Positions 12,320 through 23,924 of a DNA stretch of 64,000 nucleotides are shown one piece after another. Each line of letters begins with the position of its first letter. The first letter of the stretch is position 1. A program made the translations under genes and the position numbers. This DNA is from Nilaparvata lugens (Eukaryota; Arthropoda; Insecta; Hemiptera; Delphacidae). The DNA lies in contig NC_052509.1 in the NCBI RefSeq assembly GCF_014356525.2, positions 33,964,584 to 34,028,583 of the forward strand. Reading direction: 5' to 3'. The notes under the pieces were generated by a model. It did not search any database and was not told where the DNA came from. It was given only the letters and a program-made list of their open reading frames with translations.

Positions 12320-14560
12320 TAGTGATGTGGATCGGGAATATTCCCAGAGGGAAGGAACTTATGATTTGGCAATATTTCCGAGGGCAAGAAATTTTGGGAA
12401 TTTATGGGAACTCAAGGGAATTTATAAAATTGCTCTATAAATGATTGAAATTGATCAATCCCACTCATATTTTACATCAATATAATCAATAAATTATCAT
12501 TCTATTTAATATTGATAAAGCTCAGCCACATTTCACATTGATAAAAATCAATAAATCATCATTCTTTGAGCTGAGCCTGTTTTTGCTCACTCACTCACTG
12601 TCTTTTAAATACTCGTAAAGTCCAGTCTATGAAATATTACAGAGGGAAAATGTTGGCACAATTTTGACCCCGTAGCTCTTTTAATGGTAGTAAGGGGGGT
12701 AAACATATCAAAAGTCCTCACTCCCACCCCCTGTGCTAAGGTGGTGGGGGGTGGTTTGAAAGTGCCATATTTTGTTTTTTGCATATATCTTTAAAAATAT
12801 GCAACTCTCGAAAATTTTCGTCGAACACAATCATAATATTAAAGCTCAAAAATTATCCTACAAGTTTCATTTCCAACATTTTTCCATATCTCTCATAGTT
12901 TTCTAGGCTATGAGCTCTCTAAGGTATCACTTTTTTAAGAAAACCCCTTCCTACTCCGATATTTTCATCTTTTTGGCCTTTTAACTTTTCAACGATTCAT
13001 TGAAAAATCCGTGCTAATCATGGGCTCATACAGCATTATACTCTCTTCAATTTCATCTATGGTCTCATTATTTCATGCATCTCCCAACGATTGTTGCAGC
13101 TGTTATAGTGTTGAGTGTGAAATCTTCAGTTTAACAACAATAGATCAATATTGTCAGGGAAATTGGGAGGGAATGTTTGGAACACAATATTTGTTTTCGC
13201 AGCTTTGTTTGAACTAGTTAGAAGGTGAACATAGGCTATCAAAAGTCCTCATCCCTACTCCTTGAGCTTGAGGGATGAGGGTAGTTTAGTAGTTGCATTT
13301 TTTCATTTCTGGCTGACACGCAACAATGCATTTCAGCGACATGGCTAGCTGAGTAAAAATGAAGCTAGATAAATTTCCTACAAGTTTTGAACAGTAAGAG
13401 TTTTGTGATATATTCTGTAGTTTTCGAGATATTCACTTTTAAAAGTGTAAAATCTTTAAAAAGATAGTTATTCTTCCAACTTTTTGCACGTTCAGGGCAT
13501 TACTCAACAACAATGCATCGAAAAATGTATTTTTTTCACACAGGGGGTAGGAGTGAGGACTTTTAATATGATTACTCCCTTACTATCCTTGAAGAAGAGC
13601 TACGGGGTCAAAAATTGTGTTCCAAAATTTTCCTTCTATAATCTTTCATTGACTGGACTATACGCGTATTTAAAAGACAGTGAGTTGTAGAGCATTCAAT
13701 TCTCTTCAATTTAATGTATTATTTCATCATTTTATGCTTCCCATCAATTTTTATAGCAGTTTTAGTGTTCTTTGTGGTAGGAGTGAGGACTTTTTATATG
13801 CTTACCCCCTCACTATCCTTGAAAGGACTGCGAGGTCAAAAATTGGGTTCCAAACTTTTCCATCTATATCTTTTTGAGCATTAGTCATCGTTGCCTGGAC
13901 TAATATCTTATTACAAGTTAAGTGAGCCTCAATGACTCTTGAAAGGTTGTGAGCTGTGGATTTTTTTTTAATATTGAATTAAACTCGAGTATGCTCCTCG
14001 TTTTAGTTTAAGCCTATTTTGCTGTATTTTATAATTTCTAATTTTTGGATTTATATTCTACTCTAATATTTATTTAGGGAGTCAATTATTCTTTGCGGAG
14101 AAATAAATTCAATAAAATCATGCAATGACAGTTAAATTACACTCAATACTTTGTTGACTTTGTATACCTGATTTACAGGCATTTCTTAGTAGCCTAAGTA
14201 AAAAAATGTATTGAACTTGTAAGACATGAAAGTAGCATGATAATAGTGGTGCAATTGAATGATTTATTGAGTGCTCATTTCTCCTTTCTGTTTATGAACT
14301 TCAAATCACTGTTTTCTTTGAACTTACTACAGTTTATAAGTTATTTATCCTTATATTTCTTAAATAAATCTGTTGTATGACAGGTGATTGAGACCTTGTG
14401 TAACAAAAAACGTCTTTTCCGGTCATTTTTTATGAGAGAAATCATAAATTTCGTTAAGTTCCCATAAATTCCCGGGAATTTATGATTTTTCGGAATATTT
14501 CCTTTAAATTCCCTGGGAATATTTCCTCGATCTTAAATTCCCGGGAATTTTACATTACTA
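12320..14560. mobile_element. Non-autonomous hAT-type element in the Gypsy 5' LTR
   Basis: The flanks are a perfect 8-bp direct repeat gtagtata (12312-12319 and 14561-14568), and removing the insert restores the LTR start seen at the 3' LTR. Termini are tagtgatgt and, inverted, tagtaatgt, which fits the short hAT terminal repeat plus 8-bp target duplication. No transposase is seen. Inside, an inverted repeat (about 12590-12760 against 13530-13690) and a third copy at 13770-13880 share words such as gtcctcactcc and gctacggggtc. Subterminal DNA is rich in gggaattt motifs. Confidence 0.85.
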
Positions 14561-14752
14561 GTAGTATAACAACATAGTAGTTTTTGAATTTGTTATTACT
14601 GTTACTAGTCTCCAAACAAACTCATTCCAATTCAAAACCTGTGTAGTCCAAGTTATTAAAAACCTTTATTAAAAACCTTTCTTATGGTATTGAATACTTA
14701 TGTCGTGTTTACTCTCATTCCTATTAAAATTTTAATAACTTGATATTGTAAA

Positions 14753-15350
14753 ATGAATACGATACTAAAGCCAGACAAGTTTAGTGTGGATCCAAACTTA
14801 TCAACTGCAAGCAAGGAATGGACACATTGGCACAAAACTTTTCAGAACTTTATTACCAGTATCGCACCACAATCATCAGACTCTGAAAAGCTCAAAACCC
14901 TTATAAACTTCATCACTCCAGATATTTATGAGTACATAAGCAAAAGTGGTACGTATAACAATTCTATATCTACTTTAAAGACAATCTATGTAAAACCCGT
15001 AAATGAAATATTTTCAAGACATAAACTATCTGCACGTCAACAATAGCCTGATGAGACTATTGATCAATATCTTCATGCCTTAAAACTATTAAGTAAGGAC
15101 TGTGAGTTTAAAGCTGTGACAGCTGAAAGAAATAGGGATGATTATATCCGTAACACATTTATTGCTGGAATGAAGTCTCCTACAATTCGCCAGCGTTTAC
15201 TGTAGAATGTTGCATAACACTAGAAGAGGCATATAGTCAAGCCAGATCCCTGGAACTTGCATATGAACAATCATTAGCTTTCCAATCTTCATCCCAACAA
15301 AATGCAACTTCTTCCCAAAATACTCAAGCAAGCAATCAGAATGCTGATTA
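14753..15350 (+). pseudogene. Gypsy gag, broken
   Basis: ATG 14753 opens MNTILKPDKFSVDPNLSTAS and a capsid-like region with WTHWHKTFQNF. The frame meets TAG at 15044-15046, continues in the same frame with QYLHALKLLSKDC, and breaks again near 15203. The gag start lies only ~30 bp after the LTR, so the leader is very short. The Cys/His zinc knuckles follow in the next segment. Confidence 0.7.
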
Positions 15351-15885
15351 GACATCACATAATTTAGAAAACTGTTTATTAGCTGCTGCTAATGAAAAAT
15401 GCTATTTTTGTGGTAATGTGATACATCCTCGGGTCAGCTGCCCAGCTAAAAATACAATTTGTCATAATTGTGGAAAACAGGGGCACTTTGCTAAGGTCTG
15501 CAGGTCGATTAAATTACAAAACCAAACAATCAAAAAATCTAAAAATATTATGAACTCTATTGACCTAGCAGCTTCGCCCGGAGGATTGACAAAGAGTACA
15601 GTACAAGTTGCCCTGGTTAATGGAAAATCTGTCTCTGATTTGATAGATACAGGGAGTTCTCTGAGTTTTATAAACAATTCTACTGCTCTTAACCTAGGTC
15701 TTCCTATAAGACCAGGTAGGGGTACTGTATCAATGGCGACTACATCAATCACATCCAATATAACAGGACAATTCTTAGTAGATCTTGTCATTCTTGATCA
15801 CTGTTACAAACAAGCAAATCTTTCGGTCTTACCAGAGCTTTGTGCGGATATAATTGTTGAACATGATATTTTAAAAAAACTATGA
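15351..15885 (+). pseudogene. Gypsy zinc knuckles and aspartic protease
   Basis: The frame carries two zinc knuckles, CYFCGNVIHPRVSC and CHNCGKQGHFAKVC, then an aspartic protease with DTGSSLSFI as the active-site loop at about 15645 and a second block PELCADIIVEHDIL (normally a glycine-aspartate element). It ends at 15885. The reverse transcriptase continues in another frame from about 15938, so a frameshift lies between. Confidence 0.75.
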
Positions 15886-15937
15886 AAGTATTAAAGTAGT
15901 TTTTGGTGGAAAAAAGCCACAATTAACCGTATGTAGC

Positions 15938-16770
15938 GTGGCAGCCTCAACTGTAGAATCGGTGTCATTGTTTTCTAATTTAAAACCGGAATGTAAACCT
16001 ATTGCAATCAAATATCATCGACACAGTACGGATGATTTGAAGTTTATTGAAAATGAAGTAATTAAAATGCTTAAAGACGATGTTATAGAGCCTAGCATTT
16101 CTCCATGGAGAGCTCAAGCGTTAGTGGTTACAAACGAAAATCATAGGAAAAGAATGGTCATTGATTACTGCAAAACTATAAATCGTTTTACATCACTGGA
16201 TGCTTACCCACTACCAAGAATCGATGATATTGTAAACAAAGTTGCAAATTATGAGTTTTTCTCATATCGACTTGAAAAGTACCACCAAATTACGATAAGG
16301 AAAGAAGAAAAGCACTACACAGCATTTAAGGCATGTGGTCAACTCTACCAGTTTAAACGCATTCCGTTTGGGGTCACTAATGGAGAAGCAGTGTTCCAAC
16401 GTGTAATTGACCAAGTTATACGGTCTGAACAGCTACAAGACACTTATGCGTACCTTGATGATGTTACAATCTGTGGCAAAACACAGGAACAACACGATAT
16501 AAACTTGAAAAGTTTATCAAAGCTGCAAACAAATACAACCTAACTATCAATAATGAGAAGTCTTCATTTTCATTGAAATCGATCAACTTGTTGGGCTATC
16601 ATATATCTAACCAAACTATCAAGCCTGACCCCAGCCGATTGGAACCCCTGAAAAATTTACCTTCGCCTAGAGACACTGCATCGCTGAGGAGGACCCTTGG
16701 TATGTTTTCACATTATGCATCACTAATACCAGATTATGCCGCTAAGGTGATTCCTCTTTCCCTTGTCTAA
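15938..16770 (+). pseudogene. Gypsy reverse transcriptase
   Basis: The segment contains IKYHRHSTDDLKFIENEV, MVIDYCKTINRFT, PLPRIDDI, FKRIPFGVTN and the catalytic box AYLDDVTICG near 16450. The frame is lost near 16543 and resumes at about 16573 with LLGYHIS....IKPDP and TLGMFSHY, the palm-to-connection region of Gypsy RT. Dead by frameshift. Confidence 0.85.
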
Positions 16771-17326
16771 AGCAGGGTTACAACCGTTTGAAACTATAAA
16801 AAGTGAAATAATTGGATCTGTAGTGAGCTGCATTGACCCTGAATCACAATTCATTGTGGAAACTGATGCATCTGAGATCACCATTGCTGCTACTTTGACT
16901 CAATCAAACCGTTCAGTTGCATTCTTCTCAAGGATACTTTCACCAGCAGAACAAAGACATTCAAGTGTTGAGAAAGAAGCACAATCCATTGAAGAAGCAC
17001 TGCAAAAATGGCATCACTACTTGGTTGGCAAACATTTCAAGCTTACTGATCAGAGGTCGGTAGCTTTTATGTTTAATAACAACCGTCGTGGTAAAGTGAA
17101 AAATGAAAAGATAATGAGGTGGAAACTGGAACTGTTTTCATTACGATATTGTATATATAGACCTGGCAAAGATAATATGGCTGCTGATGCTCTTTCTAGA
17201 GTATGTTCTTCAATCCAAAATCAGGAAAATCTATTAGTTGATTTACATGAGTCTCTATACCACCCAGGCGCCACTGGGTTCGGAGTAAAAACTAACCATA
17301 CTCAATTGATGAAATCAGAAGCATAA
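16763..17326 (+). pseudogene. Gypsy RNase H
   Basis: The segment has IVETDASEITIAATLTQ (first catalytic Asp), FFSRILSPAEQRHSSVEKEA (catalytic Glu), and LTDQRSVAFMFN (next Asp), then RPGKDNMAADALSRV, the conserved end of Gypsy RNase H. It overlaps the preceding frame by a few bases in another phase, so it is reached only by frameshift. Confidence 0.85.
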
Positions 17327-17340
17327 CAAACTCCTGCAAA

Positions 17341-18330
17341 GTGTGTGCTGCTGTCAAGTCCAAATTCTTCAAACACAAAGGGACTCTGATTAAAGCCACT
17401 TCTGCATTTGAACGGCTAAATATCGATTTCAAAAGCCCTCTGCCTTCATCAAGTCGAAATCGGTATCTATTGGTAATAGTAGATGAGTTTAACGTTTCCC
17501 TTTTGCTTTCCCATGTCCAGACATGTCATCATCTACAGTTAAATCAAAACTGAAAACCCTGTTTTCTACGTTTGGGGTTCCTAGTTACATACATTCAGAC
17601 AGAGGAACATCATTTATGAGTCAAGACTTGAAAAATTACCTAAACTCGCATGGAATTGCAACTAGCAGAACCACTGCTTACAACCCAGCAGGTAATGGAC
17701 AGGTTGAAAGATATAATGGTATTCTATGGAAAACGATTGAGCTAGCATTGAAATCACTTAATTTAGAAATAAATCAATTGGAGTCAGTTTTATAAGATGC
17801 TCTTAGCTCAACAAGAACATTACTTTGCACAGCCACAAATCAAACTCCTCATGAGCGTATGTTCTTACACCCACGTAGATCTGGAAACAATGATGTTTCA
17901 GCTCCTTCTTGGCTTCTCAATTCTGGCCCTGTCTATTTAAAAAAATGCAATCGAACATCTAAATATGAGCCACTTGTTGAAGAGGTCCAACTTCTACATG
18001 GAAATGCTGAGTATTGACATGTAAAGCTACCTGGTGGAAGAAAAAACACAGTATCAACACGTCATCTTGCTCCGGTTGGAGAGTACGAAAACAGAGATCA
18101 CGAAGAACAGATTCTAAAAATGATGAAAATTCTTAATTACCAACTTCCCAACCTGAACTTGCATACTTCCATAATCCTCAAGCAACCCAAAACCAAGAAA
18201 ACGAACTAGTACTACTGCCGAGAGCTTACAATCTAACCAAGAGACTACTGGACAAAAAAACCAAAATACATATCCAAGAAGAAGTTTTAGAAATAGAAGA
18301 CCTCCTTATTATTTGAATGATAACATTCAT
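17341..18330 (+). pseudogene. Gypsy integrase, broken
   Basis: FERLNIDFKSPLPSSS holds the first catalytic Asp, FGVPSYIHSDRGTSF the second, and TAYNPAGNGQVERYNG the Glu. At least two frame changes (near 17520 and 17795) and later stops break it. The N-terminal HHCC zinc region is poorly preserved. C-terminal coding sequence fades before the polypurine tract at 18340. Confidence 0.8.
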
Positions 18331-19430
18331 TAACTCTTTGGGGGGAAGAATGTAGTATCTTCTATACTTATAAAATTCTTATCTCACTGATCACGATTTC
18401 TGGAAAACTACTGGATGGATTGCAACAAAACTTGGAATATATCTTCCTTAAACGTCCTAGGTGCTCACTAAGAAATCTTTTGGCTCTATTTCAACTCTAA
18501 AGGTGGTTTTTAAGGGTTTAAAGTTCGTATTTTAGCATGTATATTCTTCTTCTCCCAATCTCTTAATTATAATAGAAATGTCCATATCATATGTTATTAT
18601 AGATCTATAATCTAGAGAGAGTACCTCTTCAAAACAGTTGTTGACTACTGGCAACTAAATTAATAATTTTGTCAGGTTGGCATCAAGTTGAGATGACTTC
18701 ATTAGGTTGGCACCAAGTTGAAGAACTAATTAAAATGCATTTATCGAGAACAAATTGATTGGGCACTGCTGCTTCAATCGGAGCTATACCTTGGAGTATA
18801 GATAATTTTTATTTTTCATAAAACAAACGTTTATGACTGGAGTTGCTTCAATCAATTCATCCTATTCTATCAAGACTAATTTTGTTTGTATATCCGACAT
18901 CGAGAAAACTGCTTAAACAGTTACGATTAAATTTTAATAATTCAGTATGATAAATGGAGGGTATTTTTAAAACTTCAGAAGTGTCCGTTGTGGAATCTAT
19001 TTGTAAAGAAATTCGGCCAAAACATAACTTGGGCGAAAGAAAGGGGTTATTTATCAGAACGGCCTAATAGCTGTTGTTGCTTTTCCTAATGTAAAAACAT
19101 CTTCCATAGAAGTAAGGCGCTTTTCCCATGAATCAATCATTCCCAAACACTGATTGTTTTTTCTAAAAATATTAGAGAATATGCATAATAGTTCGTTGAC
19201 TGTCAGTATTCCTCATTAATAGCATCAATGCTCCCCATTAAAGCAATGCTGACACATTTATGTGAATCTTACTATAATTTGGTCACTTTGAATCAGATGA
19301 AGATAATAATGTTGAAGATCGCTACTGTTTCAATTTCAATCATGTTTGACATTTTTGCTTTTGATGCCAGCTGTTATTATTATGTGAAATAAGCTCTCAT
19401 TGAATGAAATCATAATCATTGAAGTCAATT

Positions 19431-19490
19431 ATACCATAGAGAAACAATAGTGTAAACAACTTATGCTATTGTTTCTCTATGATTATACTA
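19431..19490. repeat. Mini palindrome inside the Helitron
   Basis: catagagaaacaatag at 19435-19450 pairs with ctattgtttctctatg at 19466-19481, with a loop of 15 bases. It is probably a tiny MITE or a deletion product. Confidence 0.7.
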
Positions 19491-19582
19491 AGAAAGCAAT
19501 TTCTGTTTGAATATGTGTGTTTGTGGATATGTATGTATGTCGGATGGATCTCGAAACGGCTTTAACGATTTCTATTTAATCA

Positions 19583-20135
19583 GTGGGTTTGCGACAATAA
19601 AACATTATTTTGGAACAGGTCTCAACTCTGGGAAAATTCGCTGAAGTTCCTTGAGAGAGGATTATTGGTCCCTCAAGTAGCAGCTGATCAGAAAAAAGTT
19701 TCCATAATCTGTTGAAAACGTCAGAGAGTATGTGCAAATGGAAAAGATTACAATAGCTGTAGTTGTGTCAACAAATTTGGCGACCTAATTAATTTAAAAC
19801 ATTACAGTATTCATGGAACATCTGGAAGAATAGATTCAGAAAGTGACCGGATTTTTTATTAAATCAGGAATATAGTGGGTTTGCGAAAAAAAAATTATTA
19901 TGGAACAGGTCTCAACTGTGGGAAAACTCGCTGAAGTGCATTGAGAAAGGATTATTGGTCCCTCAAGTAGCAAAAAAAGTTTTCCATAGTCTGTTGAAAA
20001 CGTAAGAGAGTATGAGCAAATGAAAAAGATTATAATAGCTGTAGTTGAGTTACCAAATTTGGCGACCTTATTATAAAACATTGCACTATTCTTGGAACAT
20101 CTGGTATAATAGGTTCAGAAAGTGACAGGATGATA
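19583..20135. repeat. ~290-bp tandem duplication inside the Helitron
   Basis: The unit starting gtgggtttgcga at 19583 recurs at 19874. Shared blocks include ttggtccctcaagtagca and tctgttgaaaacgt. The copies differ by several percent with small indels, so the duplication is not recent. Confidence 0.8.
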
Positions 20136-21513
20136 GCAAAAGAAATTTATAATCGATCTCTCCAAACATATGGTAGATGAATGTAATGTTCATTGTGAGG
20201 TGATAGAAATGCGACTAATTTCTTCAGCTTCTGTTGTATTGGTTCCTCTGTCTATGTTTGTACGCAGCCATGGCCTTGAGAGAGCCAGTTGCACTGTTAA
20301 TTCCAATTCTGGACCAAATACCACGATAACCAATGAGAGAAGCTATCTATTAAAAAAGCCCTGCTCTGATCAATTCTCATGAAATTTAATCCTGATTGAA
20401 TTGAACATGGTTTTGTGCTACTGGGCCTGATATTTTCATGTTTCAAAATCAGCTGAAAACTGAATCGAAAAAAACATAAAATTCCATCAGCTGCTCCCAT
20501 TTCCCTTCATGATGTCATTAAATGACACAAGACAAACCTATTGATATTGATAGATTACAAGTAAATACTAAAGTTGTCAATTTGGATAGAAATAAAATTA
20601 AGTTAAATGTTAGTTTACATCCAAATTTTCATCCCTAAGCTTTTGGTTTCAAGCTAAGATCAGAAAATAATCATATAATGGTAGTCAATAATCAAAGTGA
20701 ATGAACTCTATTCAGATTTATGCTAATTCACATTCAAATGATCCCACTTCAATATTTATGATAGTAAAGTTTATGACATGAGAAATCAGCCACAATAAAT
20801 GTTATAGCCTACTAGCTGTTATGAATGCACTCTTACGTATGAATGGACTTCCATGGAAGAAAGAATCAGTGGATTGGCAGCTTTTACACTTTTGGATAAG
20901 TAAAACGGGAAGTAAGCGACAGGCTATGCCAAAAATTCCAGAATAAGCAAGAGATTCATGGATACCAGAGTCATCAAATTCCGAATCAACTTAATTTGGA
21001 ATTTAATCTTCAACTGCATCAAGCAAAAACAAAAATAACATGATCACTGCTAATTTGATAACTGTCAACGGGAAATATTAAATGCAAATGAATAAAGTCG
21101 AGGTTGACTCTTGAACCCCGCCCAATATTCTACAAAGTTCGCTGCAATTGGACTACTATTCTACAGAGCACTTCCAACACATCAATGATTAATCAAATGA
21201 TTTGACACAATAGTTTTCATGCCAAGTTGTGGCCTAATCTCAAAAACGATTATAACAATATTGGTAGAATTTAGATTATAAATGGTTCACAAAAATAATC
21301 TTATCTTTCAATTCCTGTAGCGAAGCACGGGTGCCCCGCTAGTAACAACATAACTTATGTTTTTGAATTTGTTATTACTGTTACTAAGTCTTCAAACAAA
21401 TTCATTCCAATTCAAAACCTGTATAGTTCAAGTTATTAAAAACCTTTCTAAAGGTGTTGAATACTTGTGTAGTGTTTACTCTCATTCCTAATACAAGTAA
21501 ATTAAACACTCAC

Positions 21514-21703
21514 CTGCATTCTAGCTTGCATCAAATGAGCCAGAGATAATGCGTCACACCAGCAGCCTGTGCAACCCAAAACTGTTTTACTGGAAAGCCT
21601 GAAAAGCTTAGTTTGGTTTCGTGTCTCTATTGAGTAGCCAGTGCTCAAACGGGTATCGCTTCCAATGATGGCAAAGTCTTCACCAGCTATAGCCACAACA
21701 GTT
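21514..21703 (-). CDS. Psmb1: Proteasome beta-6, coding exon 2
   Basis: The acceptor AG lies at 21705-21704 and the donor GTGAG starts at 21513. The exon reads TVVAIAGEDFAIIGSDTRL, then KTVLGCTGCWCDALSL and HLMQARMQ. AIAGEDFAI.GSDTRLS is the signature N-terminal beta strand and loop of beta-type proteasome subunits, and KTVxGCxG is the next conserved block. In place of the catalytic threonine context of beta-1, -2 and -5 it has the GGT.. form of the inactive beta-6. Intron 1 (659 bp) separates it from exon 1. Confidence 0.95.
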
Positions 21704-22362
21704 CTAGAAATAGAAGAGACATATTATAATAGTGATTCTGAGGGTACAGGTCCGTATCTGGTGTATGTATTATTGATAGTAAAAGTACCATCAAATCAAA
21801 CATTTGATCAGAACCTAAAATGTTCTGTTAAATGCTTAAAAGTATAAAGGTAGTTTGGGTTTTTGCTTTTAAATGTCAATATTTTGATAATATTTGAAAC
21901 AGAGTATGGTTATCATCGTATACAGATGCTACGTTCCATATTTTATTTTTAATATCAATAAGAAACTATCCCCGATTTTGATACGTAGGCCTATTTATTC
22001 AATACCGTAGCAAGAAAACCAAGGAATCAAAATAATCTAACCTATCATTTCCAAGAGCTAAATAATATCAATAAGTAAGGAATTAGCAATTAGTTTCTAA
22101 AAGTATTTTTTAACAGGTGATATATTTATTTTTCTATATTTATAAATTTAATGGTATCATTTATTCATTTTCAGGTTACTAATAAGAGCTGTGGTTTGGT
22201 AGTTCCATAAACTTTGTAACTTTTATCACAAATTATCCAGTTCCTTTAATTTACCAAAAAAAGTTTAAATAAGACTAAGCAGATGAAAAAATATGAATTT
22301 GATATATAAATATAACAATTAACTTAAATTAATTACGGTTTACGCGAGTAAAATATTCTTAC

Positions 22363-22439
22363 CCTCCATTGTCTTCATAAGGACTGAAATGGAGCTGAGT
22401 AGGTCTTGCACCATAATAATTATTACTTAAAACTTCCAT
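22363..22439 (-). CDS. Psmb1: Proteasome beta-6, coding exon 1
   Basis: The exon starts at ATG 22439 and encodes MEVLSNNYY...HFSPYEDNG, ending with two bases of a glycine codon before the donor GTAAG at 22362. It covers the N-terminal propeptide-like segment and the FSPY..NGG motif that precedes the proteasome fold in animal beta-6. The phase joins cleanly to exon 2 to give NGG-T. The start was chosen because it is the only in-frame ATG before FSPY and gives a normal-length N-terminus. Beta-6 is one of the non-catalytic beta subunits of the 20S core, in nucleus and cytosol. Confidence 0.9.
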
Positions 22440-22860
22440 TGAAAATGTATAGCACTTTTTAGACAAATTGAATAAATACTATACCAATAGTACGTAAGCA
22501 ATGCGTTGATACAAGCAAAATGATAATAAATTTTTTGAAATCAACAGTGCTTGAGTTTCTGAATGACTTCTGCCAGAGTGCCAGCTGTACCATAACCTCA
22601 AACTTGCTAGCTAGCGGCGATTCAGCGAATCATGTTTATTGCCAACCCTCATGATCAAATAGACTATTTGTTTGGATATTATCAATAGTAGAAGCATAAA
22701 ATCATTCATGGTTTATTATAAGACTCTTTGAATTCATTTTTATTAGACAAGATCATAAAACTAAAATTATATTAAAGTCGGATTTTTAGTAGAACGAATC
22801 AGAGTGGCCGACGACAGAACACGTCAACGACAAACTGGTACAGTATAAATTTCTACCAAT
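22440..22860. other. Region upstream of the proteasome gene
   Basis: This stretch should hold the 5' UTR and promoter of the minus-strand proteasome gene. No TATA box or initiator could be assigned with confidence, and no other gene was seen. Confidence 0.4.
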
Positions 22861-22867
22861 ACTTGGA

Positions 22868-23092
22868 CATTGGGTTATTATGGCAGTGCAGAAAGATAGG
22901 AGAGAAAACGTTTGCAAGTCTCTCCATTTCGCCACTGAGTGTACGTAGCTGTTACTCAATTCATCCCATTAAATTTGATTTATTCATAATTATAATTTCC
23001 TTGATAAAATAATCAATTTAGTGTCAAATTAATCAAGAATATATATTTTTTCATATAATTTGACTAAAAATTTGCTTCCATAACTGAGATCA
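22868..23092. repeat. Dispersed repeat also present at 57678-57880
   Basis: From aagtctctccatttcgccac to gcttccataactgagatcag the sequence matches 57690-57880 with about 85-90 percent identity. It lies next to terminal motifs of the gaggtccacgttataatg element in both places, so it is probably an internal part of a longer member of that family. Confidence 0.75.
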
Positions 23093-23564
23093 GATAGGCG
23101 AGGCTCGCTGTAGAACTGCTCCTTTCTACTGCGCAAGCGTAGTATCTGTTTGAGTAACCACAAAGTAGGAGGAATACTCTTCTCTGTGGATAGACCGAAG
23201 TATAATACTAGTAGTTCAGTGAACAGTAGACCTCGCGCAGTTTATAAACCACAGCCTCCTCATATACTGTCCATCAGAGTAAATTCTATCCTGTCGTGTC
23301 GTGTCAGCAAGATATCGGTGTGGAAACGGCTAATGGCTGTTCGGGTTGGTGTATCAAAAATGCTAACATCAAAAGCTAATCTCCTTCAAGACATACTGGC
23401 AACAGGACAGCCCGAGTTCAAAGCAGAGAAAATTTGAGAGCCAATACTATGGTATTTTAGTTATTTATTGCATGCAATCAATAGTTCATTTAATAGTGCA
23501 TAAAAATTGCATTCAATGAGGCATGCAATCAATAGTCTACACAGCTGCTGATTTCTTTCCCAAG

Positions 23565-23775
23565 TTACATTGAGATATAATGCGTCATTGCATGCAATTT
23601 ATTATAATCCACTCGACAGCTGATTTATGATGGATAGTTCTATAGTCTGATTTTTACATTGATATATTGGCTTACGAAGGAGGCTACTTTTTCCTTTTAT
23701 ATTATCCTTGAAATTTCCAAAAACCTTGTATATATGTCGACGCACAATTTGAAAAGGAACATCTGTCAAATTGTG
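23565..23775. repeat. Dispersed repeat also present at 52550-52770
   Basis: The block agttacattga..., gcgtcattgcatgcaattta, ctcgacagctgat, then ccttttatattatccttgaaat matches 52550-52770 in the same orientation with small indels. Function and class are unknown. Confidence 0.75.
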
Positions 23776-23924
23776 TTAAAACTATTCGCCAGGAGCTTCT
23801 CTTTGTCTCAGAAACAGAGTAACGGCCAGCAACAGTCACAGTTATAACATAGTTATTCAAAAGTATTCTTTGAGTATCTCTAGTGAGATCCACGTTATAA
23901 TGGTAGTGTACGATTTGCAAATGT

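Larger units (their letters stand above)
18358..21342 (+). mobile_element. Non-autonomous Helitron in the Gypsy 3' LTR
   Basis: The insert begins TCTTCTATACTTATAAA and ends ...cgCTAG, lying exactly between A (18357) and T (21343) of the LTR; removing it restores the LTR. Near the 3' end agcgaagcacgggtgccccgct (21320-21341, four bases broken by AA/CC) can fold into a hairpin. TC start, CTAG end, A|T insertion and lack of target duplication are the Helitron rules. No Rep/helicase is encoded. An internal tandem duplication and a mini palindrome are listed separately. Confidence 0.82.
12311..21490 (+). mobile_element. Gypsy-type LTR retrotransposon, twice interrupted
   Basis: The element sits in intron 2 of the proteasome gene, antisense to it. 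Its short LTRs (about 155-165 bp) begin TGTAGTATAACAACATA. The 5' LTR is 12311-12319 plus 14569-14723, split by a hAT-type element; the 3' LTR is 18351-18357 plus 21343-21490, split by a Helitron. The 3' LTR follows a polypurine tract ggggggaagaa. The coding region 14753-18330 runs gag, protease, reverse transcriptase, RNase H, integrase and is broken by stops and frameshifts. A target duplication was not found. Confidence 0.85.
4443..22439 (-). other. Psmb1: Proteasome subunit beta type-1 (beta-6) gene, four coding exons
   Basis: The gene covers exons 22363-22439, 21514-21703, 8896-9132 and 4496-4681. Every junction has GT-AG ends, and the spliced frame is open for 229 residues plus stop, close to the ~240 residues of animal beta-6. 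Introns are 659, 12381 and 4214 bp. The two large ones are filled with transposable elements (a nested Gypsy/hAT/Helitron in intron 2; foldbacks and SINEs in intron 3). The coding sequence itself has no defect, so the host gene looks intact. The 5' UTR and transcription start were not located. Confidence 0.93.
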
